A program made the translations under genes and the position numbers. A stretch of 64,000 nucleotides of DNA from Altibacter lentus. Its GTDB lineage: Bacteria > Bacteroidota > Bacteroidia > Flavobacteriales > Flavobacteriaceae. The stretch lies in contig NZ_KN050846.1 in the NCBI RefSeq assembly GCF_000746845.1, positions 2,992,963-3,056,962 of the forward strand, in the 5' to 3' direction. Every line of letters starts with the position of its first letter. Position 1 is the stretch's first letter. The notes beneath the pieces were generated by a model that was not told the DNA's origin, did no database searches, and was given only the letters and a program-made list of their open reading frames with translations. This document shows positions 50,345 through 58,937 of this stretch, one piece after another.

Positions 50345-51309
50345 TAAATAATACCTTCTTTAGTAAGGTTGTGAATATGCACTACGCCGCTGTACTTACC
50401 GTTGGTTTCGGCAAGGAGTTGAGTGATGCCGTGAGTGTCCATCAATTCCATAGCCTCCACGGCCATGGCATCGTTGGAAATGATCTTAGGATTTCGGGAC
50501 ATGATGTCTTTGGCAGTCAAGCCGCTAAAGTTGTCGACGCGTGTGAGCATTCGACGCAAGTCTCCATCGGTTATGATCCCAACGATACGGTCATTTTCCA
50601 CTACGGCAGTCACGCCCAGCATTTTTTCAGAGATCTCCACGATCACTTTTTTCACATCGGTATCGGGGTGTACGTTGGGTTGTTCGTTCAAGGAAGTGAG
50701 ATCACTAACTCTAAGATATAATTTTTTACCCAAAGAGCCGCCCGGATGGAACTTTGCAAAATCTTTGCTGGAGAAGCCTCGCAGGTCCAACAAGCACATA
50801 GCCAGCGCATCACCTATCACCAATTGAGCGGTAGTACTGGTTGTGGGAGCCAAATTATTGGGGCAGGCCTCTTTTTCTACATAAGCGTTCAATACAAAAT
50901 CGGCTTGCTGTCCCAGAAATGATTCCTTGTGGGAGGTAATTCCAATAAGTTTATTGCCAATCGCCTTTATGAGCGGAACCAATACCTTGATCTCCGGAGT
51001 ATTTCCGCTCTTGGAGATACAGATCACCGTATCGTTCTCTTGAATGGTTCCCAGGTCGCCGTGGATCGCGTCGGCCGCATGCATAAAGATCGCAGGAGTT
51101 CCTGTGGAATTAAGAGTAGCCACGATCTTGGTAGCTATGTTAGCGCTTTTACCAATTCCGGTAACGATCACTCTCCCTTTGGAATGATAAATGTATTGTA
51201 CCGCCCGGGCGAATTCTTCATCCACCAGTTCGGCCAAGTGAAGGATCGCTTTACTTTCTGTTTCAATGGTTTCTTTTGCTACGGAAATAATTCGGGTTTC
51301 TTCCTTCAA
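50344..51309 (-). CDS. kdsD: Arabinose-5-phosphate isomerase (KdsD/KpsF/GutQ)
   Basis: The 321-residue enzyme converts ribulose-5-phosphate to arabinose-5-phosphate, the first step of Kdo synthesis. It has an N-terminal SIS domain (GRVIVTGIGKSANIA, DTVICISKSGNTPE, TTSTTAQLVIGDALA) and a CBS pair (about 205-321). The start appears to be TTG at 51309 giving KEETRI; no ATG is close. The gene heads a possible operon with tatC, the AhpD-like gene and lptB, and is divergent from recQ over a 202-base AT-rich gap. Confidence 0.94.
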   Translation of the reverse strand: MKEETRIISVAKETIETESKAILHLAELVDEEFARAVQYIYHSKGRVIVTGIGKSANIATKIVATLNSTGTPAIFMHAADAIHGDLGTIQENDTVICISKSGNTPEIKVLVPLIKAIGNKLIGITSHKESFLGQQADFVLNAYVEKEACPNNLAPTTSTTAQLVIGDALAMCLLDLRGFSSKDFAKFHPGGSLGKKLYLRVSDLTSLNEQPNVHPDTDVKKVIVEISEKMLGVTAVVENDRIVGIITDGDLRRMLTRVDNFSGLTAKDIMSRNPKIISNDAMAVEAMELMDTHGITQLLAETNGKYSGVVHIHNLTKEGII

Positions 51310-51511
51310 AATTTTACACTTTTATTAGTTTGCAACTGTTGCAGAAATTAGTATATTTAGATAGCGAACCGAAAATTACTACAATTTGTAGGGTTCGCAA
51401 CATATTTTAGATACAGTTTTATAAAATAGGTTGCAAAATTACAATTGTTCCCCTGTATTCACAATTATAATAAGAAAACCTTATACACATTAAATAAAAG
51501 AACATAGCAGC

Positions 51512-53704
51512 GTGAGCGAGATCGACATATACGCAGCCCTCAAGAAATTTTTTGGATTTACTAAGTTTAAAGGACTCCAGGAGGAAGTGATCAAAAGCGT
51601 ACTGAAAGATGACAATACCTTTGTTATCATGCCCACCGGTGGGGGCAAGTCATTATGTTATCAGCTTCCGGCCTTAATCAAAGATGGAACGGCCATAGTC
51701 GTCTCCCCATTGATCGCTCTCATGAAGAATCAGGTGGATGCACTTCGCGCTTTATCTTCGGAAGAAGGGATCGCACACGTTCTCAATTCCTCTCTCAACA
51801 AATCTGAAGTAAAAAAAGTAAAGAGCGACATCACCAACGGGGTAACAAAACTCTTGTATGTGGCTCCCGAATCCCTGACCAAAGAGGAGAATGTGGCTTT
51901 TCTCAATTCGGTCAACATCTCCTTTGTAGCGATCGATGAAGCACATTGTATTAGCGAATGGGGACATGACTTTCGCCCCGAATACAGAAACCTTCGAAGC
52001 ATTATCAAACGCATTGGCGACAACATTCCCATTATTGGTCTCACTGCCACGGCCACGCCCAAGGTTCAGGAAGATATCTTAAAGAATTTAGGTATACAGC
52101 AAGCCAATACCTTTAAAGCATCCTTTAACCGTCCTAATCTTTATTACGAAATAAGACCCAAGACAAAGAACATCGATTCGGACATTACACGCTTTGTAAA
52201 GAAATACGAAGGGAAAAGTGGTATCATCTATTGCCTGAGCCGAAAGCGGGTGGAAGAACTCGCACAGATCCTTCAGGTAAATGGAATTAAGGCCGTACCC
52301 TATCATGCGGGACTTGATGCCAAGACAAGGGTAAAACATCAAGACATGTTCCTTATGGAAGATGTGGATGTTGTAGTAGCTACCATTGCCTTTGGTATGG
52401 GGATCGATAAACCCGATGTTCGTTTCGTTATTCACAATGACATGCCCAAAAGTATCGAAAGCTATTATCAGGAAACCGGTCGGGCGGGTCGTGACGGAGG
52501 AGAAGGCTATTGTTTGGCATTCTATGGCTATAAGGATATAGAGAAGCTGGAAAAGTTCATGAGCGGCAAACCTGTGGCCGAACAGGAAATTGGGCATGCC
52601 CTTTTACAGGAAGTGGTCGCATTCGCTGAAAGCTCCATCTCGCGACGCAAGTTCATACTGCATTATTTCGGAGAGGAATTTGACAATGAGACCGGAGAAG
52701 GGGGCGATATGGACGATAACATGCGCCATCCCAAGAAGAAACACGAGGCGAAAGATGAAGCCAAGACCTTATTAAGTGTGGTCCAAAAGACGAATGAGCA
52801 ATACAAAAGCAAAGAAATTGTGCACGTGCTGGTTGGCAAGGTCAATGCCCTTATCAAATCCCACCGTACCGATGCACAGGACTATTTTGGCATAGGATCG
52901 CATAAAGAGCCTTCCTTTTGGATGGCATTATTGCGACAGTTATTGGTAGCAGGTTATCTTCGGAAGGAGATCGAGACCTATGGGATCATTCACCTTACCA
53001 AGCGAGGCAAGGAGTTCCTACGCTCACCTCATTCCTTTATGATGACGGAAGACCATTCCTTTAATGAAGCCAACGACGAAACCATTGTCGTTTCAAAAAA
53101 AGGCGGTGGAACGGCAGATGAGCAATTGTTCAAACTTCTAAAGGCGGAACGCAAGAAAGTTGCAGATAAGCTTGATCTACCACCATTTGTGATCTTTCAA
53201 GATCCTTCTTTGGAGGATATGGCCTTAAAATATCCTGTCACTATTGAAGAACTCTCCAATGTACATGGTGTTGGTGAAGGTAAAGCGAAGAAATACGGAG
53301 CCTCCTTTGTAAAACTTATCAATACGTATGTGGAAGAGAACGACGTGATCCGGCCCGATGATTTTGTTGTAAAATCGACCGGAACGAACAGCGCCTTAAA
53401 ATTGTACATCATACAGAATGTAGACCGCAAACTGCCTTTGGATGATATTGCTTCAGCAAAAGGACTGGAAATGGCCGACTTCATCAAAGAGATGGAAGCC
53501 ATTGTGTACAGTGGAACAAAATTGAATATTGATTACTGGATCGATGATATTCTGGATGAGGATCAGCAGGAAGAGATCCACGACTATTTCTTAGAGGCCG
53601 AAACCGACAAGATCGAAGATGCTATGGATGAGTTTGACGGAGAATACGATGTGGAGGAGCTGCGTTTGTATAGAATCAAGTTCATTAGTGAAGTTGCCAA
53701 CTAA
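51512..53704 (+). CDS. recQ: ATP-dependent DNA helicase RecQ
   Basis: The 730-residue helicase begins with GTG at 51512. Walker A MPTGGGKS (40-47), the DEAH box at 142-145 within AIDEAHCISEWGHDFRP, and QETGRAGRDG in motif VI are clear. An RQC region and an HRDC domain (from about residue 530) follow, and the C-terminus has a further winged-helix-like extension. Unlike many RecQ proteins, the zinc-binding cysteines expected in the RQC part are not evident. Flavobacteria often encode two RecQ copies and this resembles the longer one. Confidence 0.94.
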   Translation: MSEIDIYAALKKFFGFTKFKGLQEEVIKSVLKDDNTFVIMPTGGGKSLCYQLPALIKDGTAIVVSPLIALMKNQVDALRALSSEEGIAHVLNSSLNKSEVKKVKSDITNGVTKLLYVAPESLTKEENVAFLNSVNISFVAIDEAHCISEWGHDFRPEYRNLRSIIKRIGDNIPIIGLTATATPKVQEDILKNLGIQQANTFKASFNRPNLYYEIRPKTKNIDSDITRFVKKYEGKSGIIYCLSRKRVEELAQILQVNGIKAVPYHAGLDAKTRVKHQDMFLMEDVDVVVATIAFGMGIDKPDVRFVIHNDMPKSIESYYQETGRAGRDGGEGYCLAFYGYKDIEKLEKFMSGKPVAEQEIGHALLQEVVAFAESSISRRKFILHYFGEEFDNETGEGGDMDDNMRHPKKKHEAKDEAKTLLSVVQKTNEQYKSKEIVHVLVGKVNALIKSHRTDAQDYFGIGSHKEPSFWMALLRQLLVAGYLRKEIETYGIIHLTKRGKEFLRSPHSFMMTEDHSFNEANDETIVVSKKGGGTADEQLFKLLKAERKKVADKLDLPPFVIFQDPSLEDMALKYPVTIEELSNVHGVGEGKAKKYGASFVKLINTYVEENDVIRPDDFVVKSTGTNSALKLYIIQNVDRKLPLDDIASAKGLEMADFIKEMEAIVYSGTKLNIDYWIDDILDEDQQEEIHDYFLEAETDKIEDAMDEFDGEYDVEELRLYRIKFISEVAN

Positions 53705-53774
53705 TTACTCCCATCTCTTGTTTCCTTTCTTCTGAAAATAGGTCGTATTCTATTCGTAACTAAACTACATTACG

Positions 53775-53782
53775 TACCTTTG
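53775..53782 (+). promoter_or_regulatory. -7 promoter box of the peptidylprolyl isomerase gene
   Basis: TACCTTTG matches the Bacteroidota TAnnTTTG element exactly and lies 24 bases before the ATG. The upstream gene recQ ends 70 bases before, so a separate transcription start is sensible. The -33 TTG is not distinct. Confidence 0.55.
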
Positions 53783-53805
53783 CACCTTCACAAAAAAGAA
53801 CAAAC

Positions 53806-54744
53806 ATGCAAGACGGAATTTACGCAAAATTCGCCACCGAGAAAGGAACGATCCTCATTAAGCTCACTCACGACAAGACCCCCGGTACTGTTGGAAACTT
53901 CGTGGCACTCGCCGAAGGCAATCTGGAGAACCAGGCGCGACCACAAGGCCAACCTTATTACGACGGACTTACATTTCACAGGGTGATCCCCGATTTTATG
54001 ATTCAGGGAGGTGATCCCAACGGAACCGGCTCCGGTGGGCCCGGATACAATTTTGATGATGAATTTCACCCCGATCTAAAACACGACACACCCGGTGTAC
54101 TCTCTATGGCGAATGCCGGAAAGGGAACCAACGGAAGTCAGTTCTTTATCACGCACGTTCCCACGCCTTGGCTCGATAACAATCACACGGTGTTTGGTCA
54201 TGTGATCGAAGGGCAGGATGTGGTCGACAGCATTGAACAGGGAGACACCATGCAAAAAGTAGAGATCCTTCGTGAAGGAGATGCAGCAAAAAAATGGAAT
54301 GCGGTAGAGCACTTTAGACAATTCACAGGGGCAAAGGCCGAGCGGGAAGCTGCAGCCAAAAAAACACAGGAAGATCTCATTTCTTCGCTATCGGAAGGTT
54401 TTGAAAAGACAAACAGCGGTTTGCGCTATAAGATCATTCAAAAAGGGAATGGTGCTAAAGCTGAAAAAGGAAAGACCGTGGCAGTACACTATAAAGGAAT
54501 GTTTGCCGATGGCGGTGAATTCGATAACTCTTATAAGCGTGGCAATCCAATTGAATTTCCTGTTGGCATGGGAAATGTGATTGCCGGTTGGGATGAAGGA
54601 ATTCAACTGCTTCAGGTAGGGGACAAGGCCCGTTTTGTGATCCCGTCGCATTTGGCGTATGGAAAGCAAGGTGCCGGAGGCGTGATCCCTCCCAATGCAA
54701 CCCTTGTATTTGATGTGGAGCTCATGAACGTGAAGGGCTCTTAG
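53806..54744 (+). CDS. Cyclophilin-FKBP fusion peptidylprolyl isomerase
   Basis: The 312-residue protein joins two unrelated prolyl isomerase domains. Residues 1 to about 165 are cyclophilin-like ([42 protein letters not shown] split across the active site), and about 205 to 312 are FKBP-like ([42 protein letters not shown]). A charged helical linker lies between. There is no signal peptide, so it is cytosolic. It probably helps proline-limited folding, possibly with a chaperone role. A good terminator follows. Confidence 0.92.
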   Translation: MQDGIYAKFATEKGTILIKLTHDKTPGTVGNFVALAEGNLENQARPQGQPYYDGLTFHRVIPDFMIQGGDPNGTGSGGPGYNFDDEFHPDLKHDTPGVLSMANAGKGTNGSQFFITHVPTPWLDNNHTVFGHVIEGQDVVDSIEQGDTMQKVEILREGDAAKKWNAVEHFRQFTGAKAEREAAAKKTQEDLISSLSEGFEKTNSGLRYKIIQKGNGAKAEKGKTVAVHYKGMFADGGEFDNSYKRGNPIEFPVGMGNVIAGWDEGIQLLQVGDKARFVIPSHLAYGKQGAGGVIPPNATLVFDVELMNVKGS

Positions 54745-54788
54745 AATCCTTCCGAAGCATTTACGAAAAGTAAAAAATAACAAGGCAT

Positions 54789-54822
54789 AACGCTCCAAGA
54801 GATTGGGGCGTTTTGTATTTTT
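54789..54822 (+). terminator. Intrinsic terminator after the isomerase gene
   Basis: AACGCTCCAA (54789-54798) pairs with TTGGGGCGTT (54803-54812) over ten positions including one G-T, with a GAGA loop. TTGTATTTTT follows. It lies 45 bases after the stop and just before the next gene's start. Confidence 0.75.
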
Positions 54823-54827
54823 ATAGG

Positions 54828-55364
54828 ATGGAATTGGAAAAACTAAGGTATCCCATCGGCAAATTCGATTGTCCGTCGAATATTACACACGAGAAATTAG
54901 AAGCTTGGATCTCTATTTTAGAGCATTTTCCGGCACGGTTGTCGAATCTGGTCCGGGCACTTTCCGAAGAACAACTCAGTACCCCGTATCGTCCCGAGGG
55001 CTGGACCGTAAAACAGGTGATTCATCATGTATACGACAGTCATCACAACAGTTACAGTCGTTTTCGCTGGGCCCTTACCGAGAACACTCCATTGATAAAA
55101 GCCTATGATGAAAAGCGCTGGGCAGAGCAGTTCGATTATAAGCAGGCGCCCATTTCCTTATCTCTTGATGCGCTCACTGCTTTACATGCGAAACTGGTTT
55201 TTTTGCTGAAAGGACTCTCCTATGTTGAATTTCAAAAAGAGTTTATACATCCGGATGGGAACAGGCATATTTCTTTAGCTGAAGCGACAGGAATCTATGC
55301 CTGGCATTCCAACCATCATTATGCTCATATAGAGAATCTGTTGTTGCGGGAAGGTTGGAAGTAG
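54828..55364 (+). CDS. DinB-superfamily / YfiT-like putative metal-dependent hydrolase or bacillithiol transferase
   Basis: ATG at 54828 gives the family's usual start MELEKLRYPIGKF (178 residues); a further upstream ATG at 54813 overlaps the terminator and is unlikely. The four-helix DinB fold is suggested by HHVYDSHHNSYSRF (first His ligand) and WHSNHHYAHIENLL (last His pair), which together make the usual three-histidine metal site. YfiT-like proteins transfer thiols such as bacillithiol, or hydrolyse small substrates. Convergent with the redoxin gene. Confidence 0.85.
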   Translation: MELEKLRYPIGKFDCPSNITHEKLEAWISILEHFPARLSNLVRALSEEQLSTPYRPEGWTVKQVIHHVYDSHHNSYSRFRWALTENTPLIKAYDEKRWAEQFDYKQAPISLSLDALTALHAKLVFLLKGLSYVEFQKEFIHPDGNRHISLAEATGIYAWHSNHHYAHIENLLLREGWK

Positions 55365-55369
55365 GCGCA

Positions 55370-55927
55370 CTACGATTTCCATTTGATATTACAGCCAATA
55401 CTGGGCTTTTGATCTTTTCGCTGCGGATTGTTGTTCAGGACATTGTCCAAAGCCTCCCTAAGGTCCCTGCCATTTACGGGGATACCGTTGCCGGGGCGCG
55501 AATTATCCAATTGTCCGCGATAGATCAATTTTAAGTCAGAGTCAAATAAATAGAAATCGGGCGTACAAGCGGCATCATAGGCTTTAGCGACCTCCTGCGT
55601 ATCGTCGTACAGGTATGGAAAGGGATAATTGTATTTTCGTGCTGTTTGCCACATTTCCGCGGGGCCGTCCTGAGGATGAGTTTCCACGTCGTTACTGCTA
55701 ATCGCAACAAATCCGAAGCCAGTAACCCGGTAATCGTTTGCGACACGAACGATCTCCTCATTAACGTGCTTAACAAAGGGACAGTGGTTGCAGATGAACA
55801 TGACCACAGTACCTTTCTCTCCGCGAACATCTGCCAATCGGACCGGTTTTGCTGTTACCGTGTTCAAAAGAGTAAAGTCCGGAGCTTGGGTGCCTAGCGG
55901 GAGCATATTCGATTCGGTGCGGGCCAT
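55370..55927 (-). CDS. Thioredoxin-fold redoxin (AhpC/TSA-like)
   Basis: A 185-residue cytosolic protein with APDFTLLNTV, VMFICNHCPFVKHVNEE (Cys46 and Cys49) and TPDFYLFDSDLKLIYRGQLDNSRPGNG, a set of motifs characteristic of the widespread 'thioredoxin family protein' group with a CNHC centre. The function of this group is not well defined; peroxide or disulfide reduction is likely. Its 116-base upstream gap is shared with the divergent small gene at 56044 and contains GTTGTAA...TTACAAC as an inverted repeat. Confidence 0.88.
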   Translation of the reverse strand: MARTESNMLPLGTQAPDFTLLNTVTAKPVRLADVRGEKGTVVMFICNHCPFVKHVNEEIVRVANDYRVTGFGFVAISSNDVETHPQDGPAEMWQTARKYNYPFPYLYDDTQEVAKAYDAACTPDFYLFDSDLKLIYRGQLDNSRPGNGIPVNGRDLREALDNVLNNNPQRKDQKPSIGCNIKWKS

Positions 55928-55996
55928 GAGATCTATTTTTCAGATTAGTTGTAAAATACACCTTAAAGTTACAACTATTAAAGTATTTATAATTTT

Positions 55997-56027
55997 TTGG
56001 GCATCTGTCTTTGTAGCCGTAACTTTA
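55997..56027 (+). promoter_or_regulatory. Promoter of the small gene at 56044
   Basis: TTG at 55997-55999 and TAACTTTA at 56020-56027 are separated by 20 bases, matching the TTG-N17-23-TAnnTTTG layout with one change in the last position. The ATG is 16 bases further downstream, so the leader would be very short. Confidence 0.5.
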
Positions 56028-56043
56028 TACAAACTCACAACCC

Positions 56044-56352
56044 ATGAAAAACTCATATCCATCCCTTTCCGTAGCGATTACCGAGCTTCAAAAAGAAGGA
56101 TTCACGGAAGACTTCAATCTTGTGGAAGAAGGTATAGAATCCAAATCCTTAAAGAACAAATGGAAGGCCGGAGAATGCAACGTAGTGCGATATTACCGTT
56201 TCGAAGGTATGTCGAATCCGGACGATAATTCCATTTTATATCTCATTGAAACAACCGATGGTAGAAAAGGATTGCTGGTTGATAACTACAGTGCCGATGG
56301 AGGAACGACCTCGCCCGAAATGATCAAAAAACTAAGGATCAACTATGACTAA
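56044..56352 (+). CDS. Small conserved protein, often labelled phosphoribosylpyrophosphate synthetase
   Basis: The 102-residue protein is soluble, acidic and of the kind found next to other short genes in Bacteroidota. Databases commonly carry the name phosphoribosylpyrophosphate synthetase for it, but it lacks the PRPP-binding motif and is a third of the length of that enzyme, so that name is unsafe. It has a predicted alpha/beta pattern with YRFEGMSNPDDNSILYLIET in the middle. It overlaps csaA by 8 bases. Function unknown. Confidence 0.75.
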   Translation: MKNSYPSLSVAITELQKEGFTEDFNLVEEGIESKSLKNKWKAGECNVVRYYRFEGMSNPDDNSILYLIETTDGRKGLLVDNYSADGGTTSPEMIKKLRINYD

Positions 56353-56683
56353 TCCGTTATCGTGGGCCGAATTTGAAAAGGTCGAAATGCGTGTGGGGAC
56401 CATCACAGACGTTCGGGATTTTCCGGAAGCCCACAATCCTTCCTATCAATTACGTATTGATTTTGGAGGCACCATAGGTGAGAAAAAAACTTCGGCACAG
56501 ATCACTTCCTTATATTCTAAATCTGAACTTTTAGGCAAACAAGTGATCGCTGTGGTCAACTTTCCGAAGAAACAAATTGCCGGTTTTATGAGCGAATGTC
56601 TCGTTCTGGGAGCTGTGGACGGCAAAGAGGTCACACTGTTGACTACCGACAGACCTGTTGCGAACGGTTTAAAGATCTCTTAA
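56345..56683 (+). CDS. csaA: tRNA-binding protein CsaA
   Basis: A 112-residue OB-fold protein with FEKVEMRVGTITDVRDFPEAHNP (split over the first strands), VIAVVNFPKKQIAGFMSECLVLG and a conserved Thr-rich end. CsaA binds the acceptor region of tRNA and has a suggested chaperone role in protein export. It is coupled to the preceding gene by an 8-base overlap. Its stop codon overlaps the stop of the decayed channel gene on the other strand. Confidence 0.93.
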   Translation: MTNPLSWAEFEKVEMRVGTITDVRDFPEAHNPSYQLRIDFGGTIGEKKTSAQITSLYSKSELLGKQVIAVVNFPKKQIAGFMSECLVLGAVDGKEVTLLTTDRPVANGLKIS

Positions 56684-56850
56684 TCTTCCTTTTTTGTCTT
56701 TACAGAAAAACTGGGCGCCTGATAGTTCTCCGGCAGATATTTGGACGGGATGGTAGTCATGTTCCCGTCACGCGCCGCGCGGTAGTGGGGTGATAAGATC
56801 TCAATACCATTTTCATTACACACATCCTGAATATTTTGATGCAAGTAGAA
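56680..56850 (-). pseudogene. C-terminal remnant of an MscS-type mechanosensitive channel gene
   Basis: Reading the minus strand gives about 55 in-frame codons ending with TAA at 56682-56680. They include LHQNIQDVCNENGIEILSP, then HYRAARDGNMTTIPSKYLP, then ENYQAPSFSVKTKKED. This is the C-terminal end I recognise from flavobacterial small-conductance mechanosensitive channels. Upstream of the recognisable part the frame runs only to a stop at 56896-56898, and the pore helices and cytoplasmic vestibule are absent. The gene therefore lost its 5' four fifths, probably by deletion. Identification is from memory of the family, without a database search. Confidence 0.75.
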
Positions 56851-56970
56851 TGTTGTCGTCTTCCCATTTACAATCCATAAAATACTAAGGAAGTGTTATA
56901 ATTGGCTTTATGTTGCGTTAAAGCACAGGGTCAGGCAGACTTTTTAGGTTATCTTGAAAAGAAAAGTACC

Positions 56971-57255
56971 ATGGAAACCAAGAAGAAAAATAAATTGAAG
57001 TACAATTCAGAAATAACCGAGCACGATAAAACCATCTTGCGGCAAGAGCATGTGCACGGAGACGGGGGAGACGATCAACAATTAAAAGAACGAAAACGGG
57101 ATGTGGATTTTGCAGGTAGCGACCTCGACATACCCGGACGTGATCAAGCTAAGAAAGGACAGGGTCCGTTAGGGTTAAAGGACGAAGAGAATAAGCATCA
57201 CAGCCAAGGAGGAGATACCAAGAATAATTTGAAACGTGACGATTCCGCCTTGTAG
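56971..57255 (+). CDS. Small hydrophilic protein of unknown function
   Basis: ATG at 56971 is preferred over a start at 56902, giving 94 residues. The protein is highly charged (Lys, Asp, Glu, His, Gly-rich, low in hydrophobics) and has no strand-forming core, so it should be mostly unstructured. Segments such as HVHGDGGDDQQLKERKRD and GRDQAKKGQGPLG recall stress-related hydrophilic proteins, but no family is recognised. It lies alone in a short gap and converges on the SulP gene with two bases between stops. Confidence 0.6.
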   Translation: METKKKNKLKYNSEITEHDKTILRQEHVHGDGGDDQQLKERKRDVDFAGSDLDIPGRDQAKKGQGPLGLKDEENKHHSQGGDTKNNLKRDDSAL

Positions 57256-57257
57256 GA

Positions 57258-58874
57258 TCACACTTCGCTGTCCAACACATCGGTCACCACATAATAACGT
57301 GGGTCATCGATAGCTTCTTCTATAACAGACTCGAAATCCGGGTTCCATTTTAGCAATAACGTCTTACAGTCGGGGCTTAAGTGTGTCAATTTCACTTCTT
57401 TCCCGGCTTCAAGGTATTTGTTCGCAACATTCCGCAATGCTTCCACACCACTGTGATCGCTTACTTTTGATTCGATAAAATCGATCTCTATCTTATTAGG
57501 GTCTGTCGCAAAATCAAATTTCGTATTGAAGTTTTGTACACTTCCGAAGAAAAGAGGTCCCCAGATCTCATAGACCTTGGTGCCATCATCCTTGATGCGC
57601 TTTCGCGCACGTATCATAGTAGCATTCTTCCAAGCAAAGACCAACGCACTCATAATCACCCCGGCAATTACCGCTACGGCAAGGTCTTGCCATACTGTAA
57701 TAGCAGAAACAGCGATCAATACAATGGCGTCTGCTAACGGGATCTTATGCAAAATGCGAAAACTACTCCAAGCAAACGTCCCTATCACCACCATAAACAT
57801 CACACCTACCAAGGCCGCTATAGGTATCTGCTCGATCAAGGGTGCTCCAAACAGCACGAAACACAGTAACGCAATCGCAGCAACAGCTCCGGAAAGTCGT
57901 CCGCGGCCGCCGGAGTTGATATTTATAATTGACTGACCAATCATGGCGCAACCTCCCATACCACCAAACAAGCCGTTTAAGATGTTGGCGCCTCCTTGTG
58001 CTACGCATTCGCGATTTCCGCTTCCGCGTGTTTCGGTCATCTCGTCGATAAGATTTAAGGTCATAAGAGATTCTATCAAACCAACTGCCGCAAGGATCAC
58101 GGCGGTAGAGAGAATTAGCTCCCAGTGCCCTTGCAAGGTATATAATAGCGTAAATATTTGATCTTGGAACGTTGGTAATCCTCCCTGTAAGCCGTCGCCT
58201 CCTCCGTCTTCAATAAACGATCCTACTGTACTCACCTCGATACCTCCAAAGATCACGATCGCAGCAACCACGAGGATAGCTGTGAGCGCTGCAGGTATTT
58301 TTTTTGTTAGCTTCGGAAGGGCAAACATGATCGCCATGGTGAGACCTACCAGTCCCAGCATGATCCATAGGTCAGACCCCTGCATAAACTCCTTTGAGCC
58401 GTTTACATTTACTTTAAAAAGCCCCAGCTGTGATAAGAATATAACGATTGCTAAACCATTCACAAACCCCATCATTACAGGGTGGGGGATGAGTCGTACA
58501 AATTTTCCCAAACGAAAGACTCCCGCAAGTATCTGTATGGCGCCAACAAAGAGCAAGGTAATGAACAACCACTGTAAGCCAAGATTTTCAACCGGTATGG
58601 TGAGCGCATCGCCCACTTCATTTCCTTTTTGTATGAGATGCACCATCACTACCGCCATAGCCCCGGTCGCCCCCGAGATCATACCGGGACGTCCTCCAAA
58701 GAGTGCCGTCACGATCCCCATCATAAATGCTCCGTACAAACCCACCAATGGATCGATACCGGCCACGAAGGCAAAGGCCACTGCTTCGGGCACAAGCGCT
58801 AAGGCTACGGTCAATCCCGAAAGGATATCATTCTTAGGGTGCTGCGTAAAATTCTTCAGGGTTGTTTGCCACAT
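57258..58874 (-). CDS. SulP-family anion transporter with STAS domain
   Basis: The 538-residue membrane protein has the SulP core of about 12-14 helices, opening with NDILSGLTVALALVPEAVAFAFVAG and containing the GGMGGCAMIGQSIININSGGRGRLSG segment. A cytosolic STAS domain follows (about 430-525). SulP proteins in bacteria carry sulfate, bicarbonate or dicarboxylates. Sulfate uptake would suit the three sulfotransferases in this window, but a bicarbonate role is as likely and no carbonic anhydrase is adjacent. Confidence 0.92.
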   Translation of the reverse strand: MWQTTLKNFTQHPKNDILSGLTVALALVPEAVAFAFVAGIDPLVGLYGAFMMGIVTALFGGRPGMISGATGAMAVVMVHLIQKGNEVGDALTIPVENLGLQWLFITLLFVGAIQILAGVFRLGKFVRLIPHPVMMGFVNGLAIVIFLSQLGLFKVNVNGSKEFMQGSDLWIMLGLVGLTMAIMFALPKLTKKIPAALTAILVVAAIVIFGGIEVSTVGSFIEDGGGDGLQGGLPTFQDQIFTLLYTLQGHWELILSTAVILAAVGLIESLMTLNLIDEMTETRGSGNRECVAQGGANILNGLFGGMGGCAMIGQSIININSGGRGRLSGAVAAIALLCFVLFGAPLIEQIPIAALVGVMFMVVIGTFAWSSFRILHKIPLADAIVLIAVSAITVWQDLAVAVIAGVIMSALVFAWKNATMIRARKRIKDDGTKVYEIWGPLFFGSVQNFNTKFDFATDPNKIEIDFIESKVSDHSGVEALRNVANKYLEAGKEVKLTHLSPDCKTLLLKWNPDFESVIEEAIDDPRYYVVTDVLDSEV

Positions 58875-58894
58875 AGTTCTCTCTTAAAAAGCGG

Positions 58895-58902
58895 CAAAGA
58901 TA
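58895..58902 (-). promoter_or_regulatory. -7 promoter box of the SulP gene
   Basis: On the minus strand TATCTTTG matches TAnnTTTG exactly, 20 bases before the ATG at 58874. The region upstream is T-rich without a distinct TTG at the ideal distance. Confidence 0.55.
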
Positions 58903-58937
58903 CGACTTTGTAAAAGAGGGTAAAACGGAATACAAGT

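Noticed and set aside
51310-51511. Shared regulatory region of kdsD and recQ
   Set aside because: The AT-rich divergent gap must contain promoters, but I found no exact TAnnTTTG box on either strand, so none is listed.
56044-56352. Ribose-phosphate pyrophosphokinase
   Set aside because: The common database name for this small family is not supported: the protein has only 102 residues and no PRPP-binding motif.
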